Assembly (NCBI RefSeq): GCF_030546575.1
Contig: NZ_JAUOTN010000008.1
Coordinates: forward strand, 169,912-233,911
DNA: 64,000 bases
Source: Pontibacter coccineus
Lineage (GTDB): Bacteria > Bacteroidota > Bacteroidia > Cytophagales > Hymenobacteraceae
Direction: 5' to 3'
A model generated the notes under the pieces. That model ran no database searches, was not told the DNA's origin, and saw only the letters and a program-made list of their open reading frames with translations. A program made the translations under genes and the position numbers. Shown here in pieces: positions 34,355 through 44,112 of the stretch; position 1 is the first letter of the stretch; each line of letters opens with the position of its first letter.

Positions 34355-34389
34355 CAGAAAAGCCGCTCAAGTTATAAGCGGCTTTTCTG
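34355..34389 (-). terminator. Terminator downstream of topA
   Basis: CAGAAAAGCCGCT and AGCGGCTTTTCTG pair perfectly over 13 bp; on the minus strand the stem ends in T4. It lies 12 bases past the topA stop. Confidence 0.85.
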
Positions 34390-34400
34390 ATCCGTTGTGG

Positions 34401-36845
34401 TTAAGGCTTTTTAGGAGCCGCTTTCTTGGCCGCCGGTTTTTTGGCTGCTGTTTTCTTCGCAGCTGGTTTCTTGGCAGCGGCCTTTTTAGTGGCCGGTTTC
34501 TTCTCGGCTGTAGCTGTTTCCGTCTTTTTCTTGAAGCCGCCCCGGCCTTTCTTTTCCGGTGTCTGCTCAGCCAGGTCCAGGCATTCCTGCAAGGTCAGTT
34601 CAGCAGGCTCTTTGCCTTTTGGTATCTTCACGTTTTTCTTGCCCACCACGATGTAGGGGCCATACCTGCCGTTGAGCACCTGCACTTCCGGATTCTCTGG
34701 GAATGATTTGATCAGTTTCTCAGCATCTGCCTTGCGTTTGGCTTCGATCAGGGTAACCGCTTCTTCCGCCGTTACCGTCATCGGGTCCATTGTTTTAGGC
34801 AGGGAGTAAAACTTGCTGGCATGGCTGATGTAAGGACCGAAGCGACCGATGGCAGCCTTCATTTCCTTGTCTTCATACACACCCACAATGCGTGGCAATT
34901 TAAACAGATCGAGTGCATCTTCCAGCGTCAGGCTTTCGAGGAACTGGCCTTTGCGCAAACTGGCGTAGACTGGCTTCTCTCCAGTTTCCGTATTTTCCTC
35001 ACCCAACTGCACATAAGGACCAAAACGACCCAGCTTCGCGATGATTTTCTGACCAGAGACAGGGTCTATACCTACCTCCCGGGCTCCGGAAACGTCAGCA
35101 CGGTTGATATTCTCACTGCTTTCGATGCGCTCATGGAACTTCCCATAGAAATTCTCCATCATTTGTTCCCATTCCTGCAGCCCTTGCGCGATCTCGTCGA
35201 ACTCGGCCTCTACACGGGCCGTGAAAGAGTAGTCTATCACATTGGGGAAGTGTTCTACCAGGAAGTCGTTCACCACCATGGCCGTATCCGTCGGGAAGAG
35301 TTTGTTTTTCTCTGCACCCGTTATCTCGGTTTTGGTCTGGGCTGTGATCTGGTCGCTTTTCAGGGTGAGCACGTTGAACTTGCGCTCTTTGCCTTCGCGG
35401 CTGTCTTTCTCCACATAACCACGTTTCTGAATCGTGGAGATGGTAGGAGCGTAGGTAGACGGTCTGCCGATGCCCATTTCCTCCAGCTTTTTCACCAGGC
35501 TAGCCTCTGTATACCTTGGCGCAGGGCGGGAGTAGCGCTGGGTCGCCTGCATCTGGCGCAAGCCAAGCGTCTGGCCGATGCTCAACGGCGGTAACATACC
35601 TTTCACATCTTCATCTCCGCCCTCTTCATCGTCCTTCGACTCGATGTATACCTTCAGGAAACCTTCGAACTTGATCACTTCGCCGGTGGCTACCAGTTTG
35701 TCTGGCTGCGTGGAGATGTTAATGGTCGCAATAGTTTTCTCGATTTCGGCGTCCGCCATCTGGGAGGCGATAGCGCGCTTCCAGATCAGCTCGTACAGAC
35801 GCTGTTCGTTGCGGTCGCTGCTGGCAGTCAGTTGCGAGAAGTCAGTTGGTCGAATGGCCTCGTGCGCTTCCTGGGCTCCCGATGACTTGGTTTTGAAGCG
35901 GCGGGTCTTCACAAACTTCTCCCCAAAAGAATTACGGATTGCGCTGGAGGCTCCTTGTATCGCTTCGTCGGAAAGGTTCAGGGAGTCCGTACGCATGTAG
36001 GAGATCTTACCGGCTTCGTACAGGCGCTGCGCCACCGTCATGGTCTGGGCTACAGAGAAGTACAGCTTGCGGCTGGCCTCCTGCTGCAGGGTAGAGGTCG
36101 TAAAGGGAGGTGCCGGGCTGCGCTTAAGCGGCTTGGTTTCAAGGTTACCGATGGTATAGCTCGCTCCGATGCAACGCTGCAGAAAAGCCTGCGCTTCTTC
36201 TTCCGTTTTGAATTTTGTGGGCAGTTCTGCCTCCAAGGTCTTTCCTTGCACGTCAAACTGGGCTGTGATCCTGAAAGTGGGTTCTGCGTTGAATTTCTCA
36301 ATCTCGCGCTCGCGCTCCACCACCAGACGCACTGCCACTGACTGCACCCGTCCGGCAGACAGGCCCGTCTTAATTTTTTTCCAGAGCACTGGCGAAAGCT
36401 CAAAACCCACCAGGCGATCGAGCACACGGCGGGCTTGCTGGGCGTTCACCAGGTCCATGTCGATGCCTCGGGGTGAGCTGATGGCGTTCAGAATAGCGTT
36501 TTTAGTGATTTCCCGGAAAACGATGCGGCGTGTTTTGGCTACGTTCAGGTCGAGGGCTTCGGTCAGGTGCCACGAAATGGCTTCTCCTTCGCGGTCATCG
36601 TCCGATGCGAGCCATACGGTCTCAGCTTCCTTTGCCAGCTTCTTTAACTGCGATACTACTTCCTTTTTGTCGCTCGAGATCACATAAGTCGGTTTAAACT
36701 TATTTTTGATATCGATGGCGTTATTGTCTTTAGGCAGGTCCCGCACATGGCCGAAGCTAGATTTCACCACAAAATCTTTTCCCAGGTATCCTTCAATCGT
36801 TTTGGCCTTGGCCGGTGACTCGACTATGACTAGATTTTTGATCAT
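34401..36845 (-). CDS. topA: DNA topoisomerase I (type IA)
   Basis: An 814-residue type IA topoisomerase that relaxes negative supercoils. The Toprim domain has VIVESPAKAKTIEGYLG at the start and SDDDREGE at residues 81-88; the active-site tyrosine is Y283 in ISYMRTDS. After the gate domains come three or four GRFGPYVQLG/GRYGPYIVVG-type C-terminal repeats that lack zinc cysteines, and a tail of about 45 residues built of AAKKPAAKK units, likely a flexible DNA-binding tail. Length and layout are typical for Bacteroidota. Monocistronic. Confidence 0.97.
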   Translation of the reverse strand: MIKNLVIVESPAKAKTIEGYLGKDFVVKSSFGHVRDLPKDNNAIDIKNKFKPTYVISSDKKEVVSQLKKLAKEAETVWLASDDDREGEAISWHLTEALDLNVAKTRRIVFREITKNAILNAISSPRGIDMDLVNAQQARRVLDRLVGFELSPVLWKKIKTGLSAGRVQSVAVRLVVEREREIEKFNAEPTFRITAQFDVQGKTLEAELPTKFKTEEEAQAFLQRCIGASYTIGNLETKPLKRSPAPPFTTSTLQQEASRKLYFSVAQTMTVAQRLYEAGKISYMRTDSLNLSDEAIQGASSAIRNSFGEKFVKTRRFKTKSSGAQEAHEAIRPTDFSQLTASSDRNEQRLYELIWKRAIASQMADAEIEKTIATINISTQPDKLVATGEVIKFEGFLKVYIESKDDEEGGDEDVKGMLPPLSIGQTLGLRQMQATQRYSRPAPRYTEASLVKKLEEMGIGRPSTYAPTISTIQKRGYVEKDSREGKERKFNVLTLKSDQITAQTKTEITGAEKNKLFPTDTAMVVNDFLVEHFPNVIDYSFTARVEAEFDEIAQGLQEWEQMMENFYGKFHERIESSENINRADVSGAREVGIDPVSGQKIIAKLGRFGPYVQLGEENTETGEKPVYASLRKGQFLESLTLEDALDLFKLPRIVGVYEDKEMKAAIGRFGPYISHASKFYSLPKTMDPMTVTAEEAVTLIEAKRKADAEKLIKSFPENPEVQVLNGRYGPYIVVGKKNVKIPKGKEPAELTLQECLDLAEQTPEKKGRGGFKKKTETATAEKKPATKKAAAKKPAAKKTAAKKPAAKKAAPKKP

Positions 36846-37013
36846 CCTTTATATTTAGGGGCAATTCGTTTGAATTTTGCCCAAAGTTCAAATTTTTTTT
36901 CAAACATATACAACCTGAAATTGATAACATAGGTTTAACATGCCAATATTGTCTTTGTGAAAAGGCTGTTTTTAGTAGCTTAAATTATCTATACGGACCA
37001 CTTTTATATTTAT

Positions 37014-37502
37014 ATGCAACGACTGTTAGTCATTTGCCGGCACGCTGAGCCAAATGATCCTTTCCCGCTCCAGCCTGACTTTGAACGGGAACTTACAAAA
37101 AACGGGCAGCATCAGGCTCGAATCACCGGGAAATGGCTCCGTGATTCGTTCCAGAAGGTTGACGCCATCCTCAGCAGTCCGGCCCCCAGAGCCGGCCTGA
37201 CCGCCCGGCTGGTAGCAGAAAAACTTTATTTCGATGAGGAGCAGATCCAATACGTTCCCGACCTTTACAATGCGAAGGAAAGTGTGCTCATCAATGTGCT
37301 GTCCAAACTCCCGGACAAAGTCGTGCGGGTGCTGCTGGTGGGGCACAACCCAGGTATAACGAGTCTGTCACGCACCCTTACAGGGGAGCATGTCGGTTAC
37401 CTGGAGCCTGCAGGAGTTTATGCTATTAATCTGGACCTGGATACCTGGCAGGACCTGCACGTTCAAACCGGCAAGCTGGAGGCAGAGTTTACACAACCGT
37501 AA
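37014..37502 (+). CDS. sixA: SixA-type histidine phosphatase
   Basis: A 162-residue phosphohistidine phosphatase of the histidine phosphatase superfamily. The catalytic motif is RHAE with H10, followed by a second arginine in SSPAPRA and the second histidine in VGHNPGIT. SixA acts on phosphohistidine in phosphorelay HPt domains in E. coli. It is 98 bases upstream of the ParA gene that opens the chemosensory operon; an inferred promoter lies in between, so it is probably a separate unit, though a link to histidine phosphorelay is tempting. Confidence 0.9.
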   Translation: MQRLLVICRHAEPNDPFPLQPDFERELTKNGQHQARITGKWLRDSFQKVDAILSSPAPRAGLTARLVAEKLYFDEEQIQYVPDLYNAKESVLINVLSKLPDKVVRVLLVGHNPGITSLSRTLTGEHVGYLEPAGVYAINLDLDTWQDLHVQTGKLEAEFTQP

Positions 37503-37540
37503 AGGCAGAAATGGCCCTGGTGGCTTTAACTGTCAATTTT

Positions 37541-37572
37541 TTTTGATAGCTTTAAACAATCTTATCTTTTTG
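37541..37572 (+). promoter_or_regulatory. Candidate promoter of the parA-chemosensory operon
   Basis: TTTTG at 37541-37545 could be a -33 element, and TATCTTTTTG at 37563-37572 resembles TAnnTTTG with one or two extra T. The spacer is 17 bases and the parA ATG lies 28 bases downstream. Confidence 0.45.
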
Positions 37573-37600
37573 CATCTATACCTGATCATCATAAAGCTGG

Positions 37601-38347
37601 ATGAAAACCAAAATAGTAGCCGTTATTAACCAAAAAGGCGGCACAGGCAAAACGACTACCACCATCAACCTGGGCAGCGCGCTGAGCAAACAAGGGCATA
37701 AGGTCCTGCTGGTTGACCTCGACCCGCAAAGTAATCTATCATACAGCCTCGCTGTTTCCTCGCCTGACCTGTCACTGGCTGAGGCCTTTTTAGGGACGCA
37801 GTCCATAAAAGATATTCTGATCGAAAAAGACGGTTTGTGGGTGGCTCCGGGCTCAAATGAGCTAGTCGATGTGGAGATATCACTCGTGTCACAGCCAGAG
37901 CGGGAGCAGTTCCTGAAAACCATGCTCCAGCAGATCAAAGGCTTTGATTATGTGCTGATTGACTGCCCGCCCTCGCTTTCGGTACTTACTCTTAATGCGC
38001 TCACAGCAGCGCATGAAGTACTTATACCATTGCAGATGGAGGTGCTCACCCTGCAGGGATTGGATCAGATCATGCAAACCATTGCGAAAGTAAAAAAGGC
38101 CTTTAACCCGAAACTTAAAATAAAGGGAATCGTAGTGGTCATGTTTGATGTGCGTCGCAAGCTGAGTCAGGAGGTGCTCGCCTACCTGCAGGAGAACGTG
38201 AAAGAAAAGATTTTTGAGAGTCAAATCAGGCTGAACGTGAAGCTGGCCGAAGCGCCTTCATTCGGGAAAAGCGTGCTTGATTATGACAGCTCTTCAAACG
38301 GAGCGAAAGATTATGCTGCACTTGCTGCCGAATTCAGTCAGGTATAA
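37601..38347 (+). CDS. ParA-family ATPase at head of chemosensory operon
   Basis: A 248-residue ParA/Soj-like ATPase with deviant Walker A KGGTGKTT (residues 12-19), VDLDPQSNLSYSL as motif A', and DCPPSLSVLTLNAL as Walker B. There is no ParB gene, so a chromosome-partition role is unlikely from context. It directly precedes the receptor and che genes. In other bacteria ParA-like proteins (ParC, PpfA) position cytoplasmic chemoreceptor arrays, and the neighbouring receptor here is soluble, which supports that role (inference). Stop TAA lies in CAGGTATAA. Confidence 0.9.
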   Translation: MKTKIVAVINQKGGTGKTTTTINLGSALSKQGHKVLLVDLDPQSNLSYSLAVSSPDLSLAEAFLGTQSIKDILIEKDGLWVAPGSNELVDVEISLVSQPEREQFLKTMLQQIKGFDYVLIDCPPSLSVLTLNALTAAHEVLIPLQMEVLTLQGLDQIMQTIAKVKKAFNPKLKIKGIVVVMFDVRRKLSQEVLAYLQENVKEKIFESQIRLNVKLAEAPSFGKSVLDYDSSSNGAKDYAALAAEFSQV

Positions 38348-38480
38348 CACGTGTTTGCAAAAAATCGCAATTTTTTAAGTAAATTGCATTAACATTCCCT
38401 TTGTACTGTTCAGCCGGTCAGCTATAACTGATGCTGACGAAGGGTCGGACAGTTAACAAACCCTATACAACCCTAAACAT

Positions 38481-41400
38481 ATGGCCTTAGGTAAAAATTT
38501 GAAGCTGAGCAAAGACAAGCTCATCAGTGACGTAGAAACCAGCCAACCAGAGAAAGCGTCTCCTTCGCGCGCAAAAGCGAAACAGCAAATGCCTGCTGCC
38601 ACTACCACAGTGGAGGAGAGACAGGAGACGCCTTCATTGAAACAGGAAAGCGCAAATGCCACTGCTACGGCGGCCAGGCAGGATGCCCCGGATACTGCTG
38701 CCAGAAAAGAAACAGGCACCAGTCAGCTCGCTGTGAAGAGCGCTCCCAACGGCAAGCAAAGCCGCAAACAGGTGCTCCCATCCAGCCCGGAATACATTGG
38801 CGAACAGTTGAACAAGGTGCTTTATGCCCTGGATGCCTTTAAGAAAGGGGATATCTCTGTTCGTTTGACAAAACAGAACGACGACATTTTCGCTGAGATC
38901 GCCGAAGCTTACAACTCGATGGTGGAAATGATCGGTGGTGTAGGTGGAGAGGTGTCGCGTATCTCGAAAGTAGCCGGAGTGGAGGGTAACCTCAAAGCCC
39001 GTGCCTCGGCTGAGAACGCTTCCGGTTTCTGGAAGGACATGATCAACAACATCAACGGCCTGGTGGACTCCATCGCGGTTCCGGTATTGGAAGTAGGTAA
39101 AGTACTCAAGAACATCTCGCGTGGTAACCTGGACGAAACGTTCCAGATCCCGGTGTCGGGTGACTTCAAGGTCATGGCCGAAACCATCAACCGCACGATC
39201 GATAACCTGAACCTGTTTGCAGGTGAGGTAACGCGTGTGGCGCTTGAGGTGGGTACTGAGGGTAAACTGGGTGGCCAGGCATCCGTGCCGAACGTGGCCG
39301 GTGTTTGGAAAGACCTGACCGATAATGTAAATACGATGGCCAGCAACCTGACCTCGCAAATGCGTGACATCTCGAATGTGGCGACTGCGGTGGCGAAAGG
39401 TAACCTGGCCCAGAAAATATCAGTGGATGTACGCGGTGAGTTTGCCCAGCTGAAGGACAACATGAACCAGATGGTGGACTCGCTCAACATCTTTGCTGAC
39501 GAAGTAACCCGTGTGGCACGTGAAGTAGGTACGGAAGGACGCCTCGGCGGCCAGGCCAAAGTGCCAAACGTGGGTGGGGTATGGAAAGACCTGACCGACA
39601 ACGTGAACACCATGGCCTCTAACCTGACCTCTCAGATGCGTGACATTGCCAACGTATCGACGGCGGTAGCGAAGGGCGACCTGACCCAGAAGATCACAGT
39701 GAATGTGCGCGGTGAGATGGCCGAGCTGAAAGATATCATCAACCAGATGGTGGACTCACTCAACATCTTTGCCGGTGAGGTAACAAGGGTTGCCCGTGAA
39801 GTGGGAACAGAAGGTAAATTGGGCGGACAGGCTGCTGTACCAAATGTAGAAGGTACCTGGAAAGAACTGACTGACAACGTAAACCTGATGGCCGGTAACC
39901 TGACTCTACAGGTACGTGACATTGCTGAAGTGGCCACTGCCGTGGCGAAAGGTGACCTGACCCAGAAAGTATCTGTCGACGTGAAAGGAGAGTTAGGTGA
40001 TCTGAAAGACATCCTGAATGAAATGGTGGACCGACTGAATGTGTTTGGCGCGGAAGTAACGCGTGTGGCACGTGAGGTAGGTACCGAAGGTATACTGGGC
40101 GGTCAGGCCGACGTGCCGAACGTGGCGGGTATTTGGAAAGAACTCACCGATAACGTGAACTACATGGCCTCCAACCTGACGCTGCAAGTGCGTGACATTG
40201 CCAATGTGGCGACCGCGGTGGCGAAAGGTGACCTAAGCCAGAAGATTACGGTGAATGTGAAAGGCGAACTTGCCGATCTCAAGGAGAACCTCAACCAAAT
40301 GGTGGACTCACTCAACATCTTCGCGGACGAAGTGACGAGAGTGGCCCGCGAGGTAGGTACAGAAGGACGCCTGGGTGGCCAGGCATCCGTGCCGAATGTT
40401 GGCGGTGTTTGGAAGGACCTGACCGACAACGTGAACACCATGGCCTCCAACTTGACTCTGCAGGTACGCGACATTGCGAATGTAGCGACTGCGGTAGCGA
40501 AAGGTGATCTGGCGCAGAAAGTATCTGTGGATGTGAAAGGTGAGCTGGGTGAGTTGAAGGAAAACATCAACCGCATGGTGGACTCCCTGAATATCTTCGC
40601 CGGTGAAGTAACGCGTGTGGCACTGGAAGTAGGTACGGAAGGTAAACTGGGTGGCCAGGCTACCGTTCCAAATGTGGGCGGTGTGTGGAAAGACCTGACC
40701 GATAATGTAAATACGATGGCCTCCAACCTGACCACTCAGGTACGAGGTATAGCCAAAGTAGCAACTGCCGTGGCGAAGGGTGACCTGAGCCAGAAGATTA
40801 CGGTAGAAGCTCGCGGCGAACTGCTTGATCTGAAGGAGAACCTGAACCAGATGGTGGATTCTCTGAACGTATTTGGTGACGAGGTAACAAGGGTTGCCCG
40901 TGAAGTGGGTACCGAGGGTAAACTAGGCGGACAGGCCAATGTGCCAAATGTAGCCGGAACCTGGAAAGACCTGACGGATAATGTGAACTACATGGCCTCT
41001 AACCTGACTTCTCAGGTACGTGATATTGCCAAGGTAGCAACTGCAGTAGCGAAAGGTGACCTTAGCCAAAAAATTACAGTAGAAGCCCGCGGTGAGATTC
41101 TGGACCTGAAGGAAAACCTGAACCAGATGGTGGACTCGCTCAACATCTTCGCGGACGAAGTGACGAGAGTGGCCCGCGAGGTAGGTACAGAAGGACGCCT
41201 CGGCGGCCAGGCCAACGTGCCGAAAGTACGAGGTACCTGGAAGGAACTCACCGACAACGTGAACACCATGGCCTCCAACCTGACCTTGCAGGTGCGCGAC
41301 ATTGCCAAAGTGGCGACTGCTGTGGCGAAAGGTGACCTGACGCAGAAAGTATCTGTGGATGTTAAAGGTGAGCTGAATGAGCTGAAGGAAAACATGAACC

Positions 41401-43046
41401 GCATGGTGGACTCGCTCAACGTTTTCGCCGGTGAGGTAACCCGTGTGGCGCTTGAAGTGGGTACCGAGGGTAAACTGGGCGGACAGGCCAATGTGCCGAA
41501 CGTAGGTGGTACCTGGAAAGACCTGACTGATAATGTAAATACCATGGCCTCTAACCTGACAACGCAGGTACGAGGTATAGTACGCGTAGTAACGGCCGTA
41601 TCAAAAGGTGACCTGACCCAGAAACTGACCCTTGAAGCAAGAGGAGAGGTGGCTGAGCTGGCCGACACAATCAACACCATGGTGGTTGACCTGAACCGCC
41701 TGGCGGGTGAGGTTAGCCGCGTGGCGAGAGTAGCGGGTGTGGAAGGAAAACTGACCGAGCGCGCCACGCTGCAAGGTGTAGGCGGCAGCTGGAAAGAACT
41801 GGTGGATACGCTCAACGACCTGCTGGAATCGATCGTGACGCCGGTACTCGAAGTATCCCGCGTAGTGCGTGCTATCTCTGAAGGTGATCTGACCCAGAAA
41901 GTAGAGGCCCACACTGCCGGTGACATCCTGGATATGGCCAATGCCCTGAATCTGGCGGTAGATAACCTGAACGCCCTGTTAGGCGAGATCAACGACTCAT
42001 CGCTGGTAGTAGGAAGCTCTTCCGAAGAAATGGCTGACAAAGGCCTCGAAATGAACCGCGTAACGCTCGATGTGGCACTTGCCATGCAGCAAATGGCGGA
42101 AGGTGCCCAGAATCAGGCACTCAAGACGGACCAGGCCTTCAAACTGATCGAAGAGATCATGAAAACCACGAAGGACACGGCAGCTCGTGCGGAAGTTGTG
42201 AACAAATCAGCGACGCTGGGTGAGGAAACTTCTCAGTTGGGTCTGAAAACAGTGGCAGAAGTGGTGAAGAACATGGAAGAGATCTCCAGTTCAGCATCGC
42301 TTACCTCTAAAACGATTGAAGTACTAAGCGCCCGTTCGCAGGAGATTTCCAAATCACTTGGTGTGATCACCGACATTGCCGCTCAGACGAACCTGCTTGC
42401 CCTGAACGCAGCCATTGAGGCAGCCCGTGCCGGTGAGGCAGGACGCGGTTTCGCGGTAGTAGCCGAAGAGATTCGCAAACTGGCCGAGGGGTCACGCAAA
42501 TCTGCGAACGAGATCAATACGCTGGTAGAAGACGTGAAAAAAGATACCGCCTCTGCCGCGATGGCGATCTCGACCATGGAAGGCCGTGTATTGAAAGGAA
42601 AGAATGCGACATTCGAAGCCTCCGGCGCCTTCAAGAACATTGCCGCTTCCTCTGGTGAAACGCTTCGTTCGGCACAGGACATCCTGACAGCGACTGAAGT
42701 ACAGAAATCTTCGATCGGGGACGTAGTGAAGTATGTGGAAGAAGTGGTAGCGATCGCAGAGCAAACGGCCTCCGGTACACAGCAGGTGGCGAGTACAGCC
42801 AAGCAGCTGTCGGCTTCGATGCAGGAACTTACTTCGTCTTCTCAGAACCTGAACGATATTGCCGCTGACCTGCAGATCAGTATCTCCGCCTTCAAACTGG
42901 TGGATGGTAACCTGGTGTTTAACCACAGCCCGAACAATCGCCGACTGGCTTCCATGCCTGCCAAGCCGAAGCAAAAGCAATTGGCTGGTAACTCACGCCT
43001 AAGCTCGGTTAGCTCCAGAAATAAAACCAGCGAGGACAACAAATAA
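38481..43046 (+). CDS. Soluble poly-HAMP methyl-accepting chemotaxis protein
   Basis: A 1521-residue chemoreceptor without any transmembrane segment. Residues 1-100 are a charged, probably disordered leader. Residues about 110-242 hold divergent HAMP-like units. Residues 243-1070 are nine uninterrupted 92-residue units, each with EVTRVA(R/L)EVGTEG, LGGQA, W-K-(D/E)-LTDNVN and TAVAKGDL, followed by a degenerate tenth. A cytoplasmic MCP signalling domain follows from about 1160, with the highly conserved hairpin tip [18 protein letters not shown] and [20 protein letters not shown] near 1296-1335. No CheR-docking pentapeptide ends it (last residues SEDNK). The 92-residue unit closely resembles the paired HAMP repeats of fungal group III histidine kinases. 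It likely senses cytoplasmic or associated signals and feeds CheW/CheA next door. Confidence 0.95.
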   Translation: MALGKNLKLSKDKLISDVETSQPEKASPSRAKAKQQMPAATTTVEERQETPSLKQESANATATAARQDAPDTAARKETGTSQLAVKSAPNGKQSRKQVLPSSPEYIGEQLNKVLYALDAFKKGDISVRLTKQNDDIFAEIAEAYNSMVEMIGGVGGEVSRISKVAGVEGNLKARASAENASGFWKDMINNINGLVDSIAVPVLEVGKVLKNISRGNLDETFQIPVSGDFKVMAETINRTIDNLNLFAGEVTRVALEVGTEGKLGGQASVPNVAGVWKDLTDNVNTMASNLTSQMRDISNVATAVAKGNLAQKISVDVRGEFAQLKDNMNQMVDSLNIFADEVTRVAREVGTEGRLGGQAKVPNVGGVWKDLTDNVNTMASNLTSQMRDIANVSTAVAKGDLTQKITVNVRGEMAELKDIINQMVDSLNIFAGEVTRVAREVGTEGKLGGQAAVPNVEGTWKELTDNVNLMAGNLTLQVRDIAEVATAVAKGDLTQKVSVDVKGELGDLKDILNEMVDRLNVFGAEVTRVAREVGTEGILGGQADVPNVAGIWKELTDNVNYMASNLTLQVRDIANVATAVAKGDLSQKITVNVKGELADLKENLNQMVDSLNIFADEVTRVAREVGTEGRLGGQASVPNVGGVWKDLTDNVNTMASNLTLQVRDIANVATAVAKGDLAQKVSVDVKGELGELKENINRMVDSLNIFAGEVTRVALEVGTEGKLGGQATVPNVGGVWKDLTDNVNTMASNLTTQVRGIAKVATAVAKGDLSQKITVEARGELLDLKENLNQMVDSLNVFGDEVTRVAREVGTEGKLGGQANVPNVAGTWKDLTDNVNYMASNLTSQVRDIAKVATAVAKGDLSQKITVEARGEILDLKENLNQMVDSLNIFADEVTRVAREVGTEGRLGGQANVPKVRGTWKELTDNVNTMASNLTLQVRDIAKVATAVAKGDLTQKVSVDVKGELNELKENMNRMVDSLNVFAGEVTRVALEVGTEGKLGGQANVPNVGGTWKDLTDNVNTMASNLTTQVRGIVRVVTAVSKGDLTQKLTLEARGEVAELADTINTMVVDLNRLAGEVSRVARVAGVEGKLTERATLQGVGGSWKELVDTLNDLLESIVTPVLEVSRVVRAISEGDLTQKVEAHTAGDILDMANALNLAVDNLNALLGEINDSSLVVGSSSEEMADKGLEMNRVTLDVALAMQQMAEGAQNQALKTDQAFKLIEEIMKTTKDTAARAEVVNKSATLGEETSQLGLKTVAEVVKNMEEISSSASLTSKTIEVLSARSQEISKSLGVITDIAAQTNLLALNAAIEAARAGEAGRGFAVVAEEIRKLAEGSRKSANEINTLVEDVKKDTASAAMAISTMEGRVLKGKNATFEASGAFKNIAASSGETLRSAQDILTATEVQKSSIGDVVKYVEEVVAIAEQTASGTQQVASTAKQLSASMQELTSSSQNLNDIAADLQISISAFKLVDGNLVFNHSPNNRRLASMPAKPKQKQLAGNSRLSSVSSRNKTSEDNK
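39207..41690 (+). repeat. Nine tandem 276-bp units coding for HAMP pairs
   Basis: Each unit is exactly 276 bases (92 codons), with no insertions, starting at CTGAACCTGTTTGCAGG (unit 1, 39207) and ending where the divergent unit begins at 41691. Long stretches are identical between units, for example the first 62 bases of units 5 (40311) and 8 (41139). Units 2, 5, 8 share FADEV, units 3, 6, 9 share FAGEV, and units 4, 7 share VFGxEV, giving a higher-order period of three units (828 bp). Confidence 0.95.
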
Positions 43047-43060
43047 ACCGTTCCGGACTG

Positions 43061-43660
43061 ATGAAAGAAAAGACGAACAAGAGAGAGGAGCAATCAGCAG
43101 CCGGGGCCACGGCATCCGGACAGGGTGGCGCAGCTGAGACTGCGGTAGCTCCCGCTAAAGAAAGTCCGGCCAAGCCCGAAGCAGTGAAGGAGGAGATGAT
43201 TCACCTGATCGTCTTTAAGCTTGGCGCGGAAGAATACGGAATTAAGATAGACCAGGTAAAAGAGGTGACGGTTACTCCGAATGTGACGCGTATGCCGCGA
43301 ACGCCTGACTTTATCAAAGGTGTGGCCAATATCCGGGGTGACATTATCGCCATTATGAACCTGGAGGAGCGTTTTGGTATACGCTCTGTTCCACTGGCCG
43401 ATGACGTGAATCCACACATTACTTATACCCTGGTAATAGAAGCAAGGGAATACAGCATAGGTGTGATCGTGCGCGAAGTGCCACAGTCCCTGAATCTTTC
43501 GATGACCAAGATTGACAAGACCCCTTCGTTTTTACAGGATATCAATATCCACGAAAACTACATTGAGGGTATTGCCAAGGTGAATAACCGCCTGATCATT
43601 GTACTGGATATGTACAAGATCCTGACTCAGGACGAGATAAGGGAGTTGAGAAATAATTAA
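43061..43660 (+). CDS. cheW: Chemotaxis coupling protein CheW
   Basis: A 199-residue CheW-like protein. The CheW domain spans about residues 47-195 (HLIVFKLGAEEYGIKIDQVKE, TRMPRTPDFIKGVANIRGDI, IAKVNNRLIIVLDMYKIL). It is preceded by about 45 residues rich in Glu, Ala and Lys, longer than usual and probably disordered. CheW links receptors to CheA. It starts 14 bases after the receptor stop and is clearly cotranscribed. All expected core residues seem present. Confidence 0.95.
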   Translation: MKEKTNKREEQSAAGATASGQGGAAETAVAPAKESPAKPEAVKEEMIHLIVFKLGAEEYGIKIDQVKEVTVTPNVTRMPRTPDFIKGVANIRGDIIAIMNLEERFGIRSVPLADDVNPHITYTLVIEAREYSIGVIVREVPQSLNLSMTKIDKTPSFLQDINIHENYIEGIAKVNNRLIIVLDMYKILTQDEIRELRNN

Positions 43661-43695
43661 AGCAATTCATTCAAATTGAAGCTATACTTTAAGGT

Positions 43696-44058
43696 ATGAA
43701 AAGAATTCTGATTGTAGATGACTCCTTCTACATGCGCACAATGCTCAAAAACATGCTCACAGATGCAGGTTATGAGATAGTTGGGGAGGCTCCAAACGGG
43801 CAAACAGCGCTGGAACTGGCCAAAGAAACCAATCCTGATCTGATAACGCTCGATGTGATCCTGCCAGACAATACCGGACTTGATGTGCTCAAGGGCATCA
43901 AAGCCGATCAGCCTGACATGAAAGTCGTGATTGTGAGCGCCGTAGGGCAAGAAGTAATCGTGAACGAAGCGCTTGAATACGGCGCCCTGTCTTATATAGT
44001 AAAGCCTTTCTCAGAAGAGCGGGTGCTGGAGGTTGTTAAGAAAGCGCTGGAAGAATAG
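43696..44058 (+). CDS. cheY: CheY-like single-domain response regulator
   Basis: A 120-residue receiver domain. The acidic pair D8-D9 (IVDDS), phosphoacceptor D53 (LDVILP), S81 in the usual Thr/Ser position, and K103 (VKPF) are all present, so it should be phosphorylated by the CheA encoded downstream. The output partner is unknown, as no flagellar motor genes are in view. Its ATG lies inside AAGGTATGAA. It is the third gene after the receptor. Confidence 0.95.
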   Translation: MKRILIVDDSFYMRTMLKNMLTDAGYEIVGEAPNGQTALELAKETNPDLITLDVILPDNTGLDVLKGIKADQPDMKVVIVSAVGQEVIVNEALEYGALSYIVKPFSEERVLEVVKKALEE

Positions 44059-44112
44059 CAATTTTCTGACTGTAGGAGTACTTATTGTTGGCAGAAGAAA
44101 AGGAGTCGTACT

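Noticed and set aside
39207..41690. CRISPR-like regular repeats
   Set aside because: The 276-bp units are contiguous coding sequence without spacers.
41012..42085. Long antisense open frames within the receptor gene (also 38909-39613 and 40160-40735)
   Set aside because: They are Ser/Thr/Pro-rich mirror translations of the repeated HAMP units and repeat with the same period, so they reflect the codon pattern of the sense gene.
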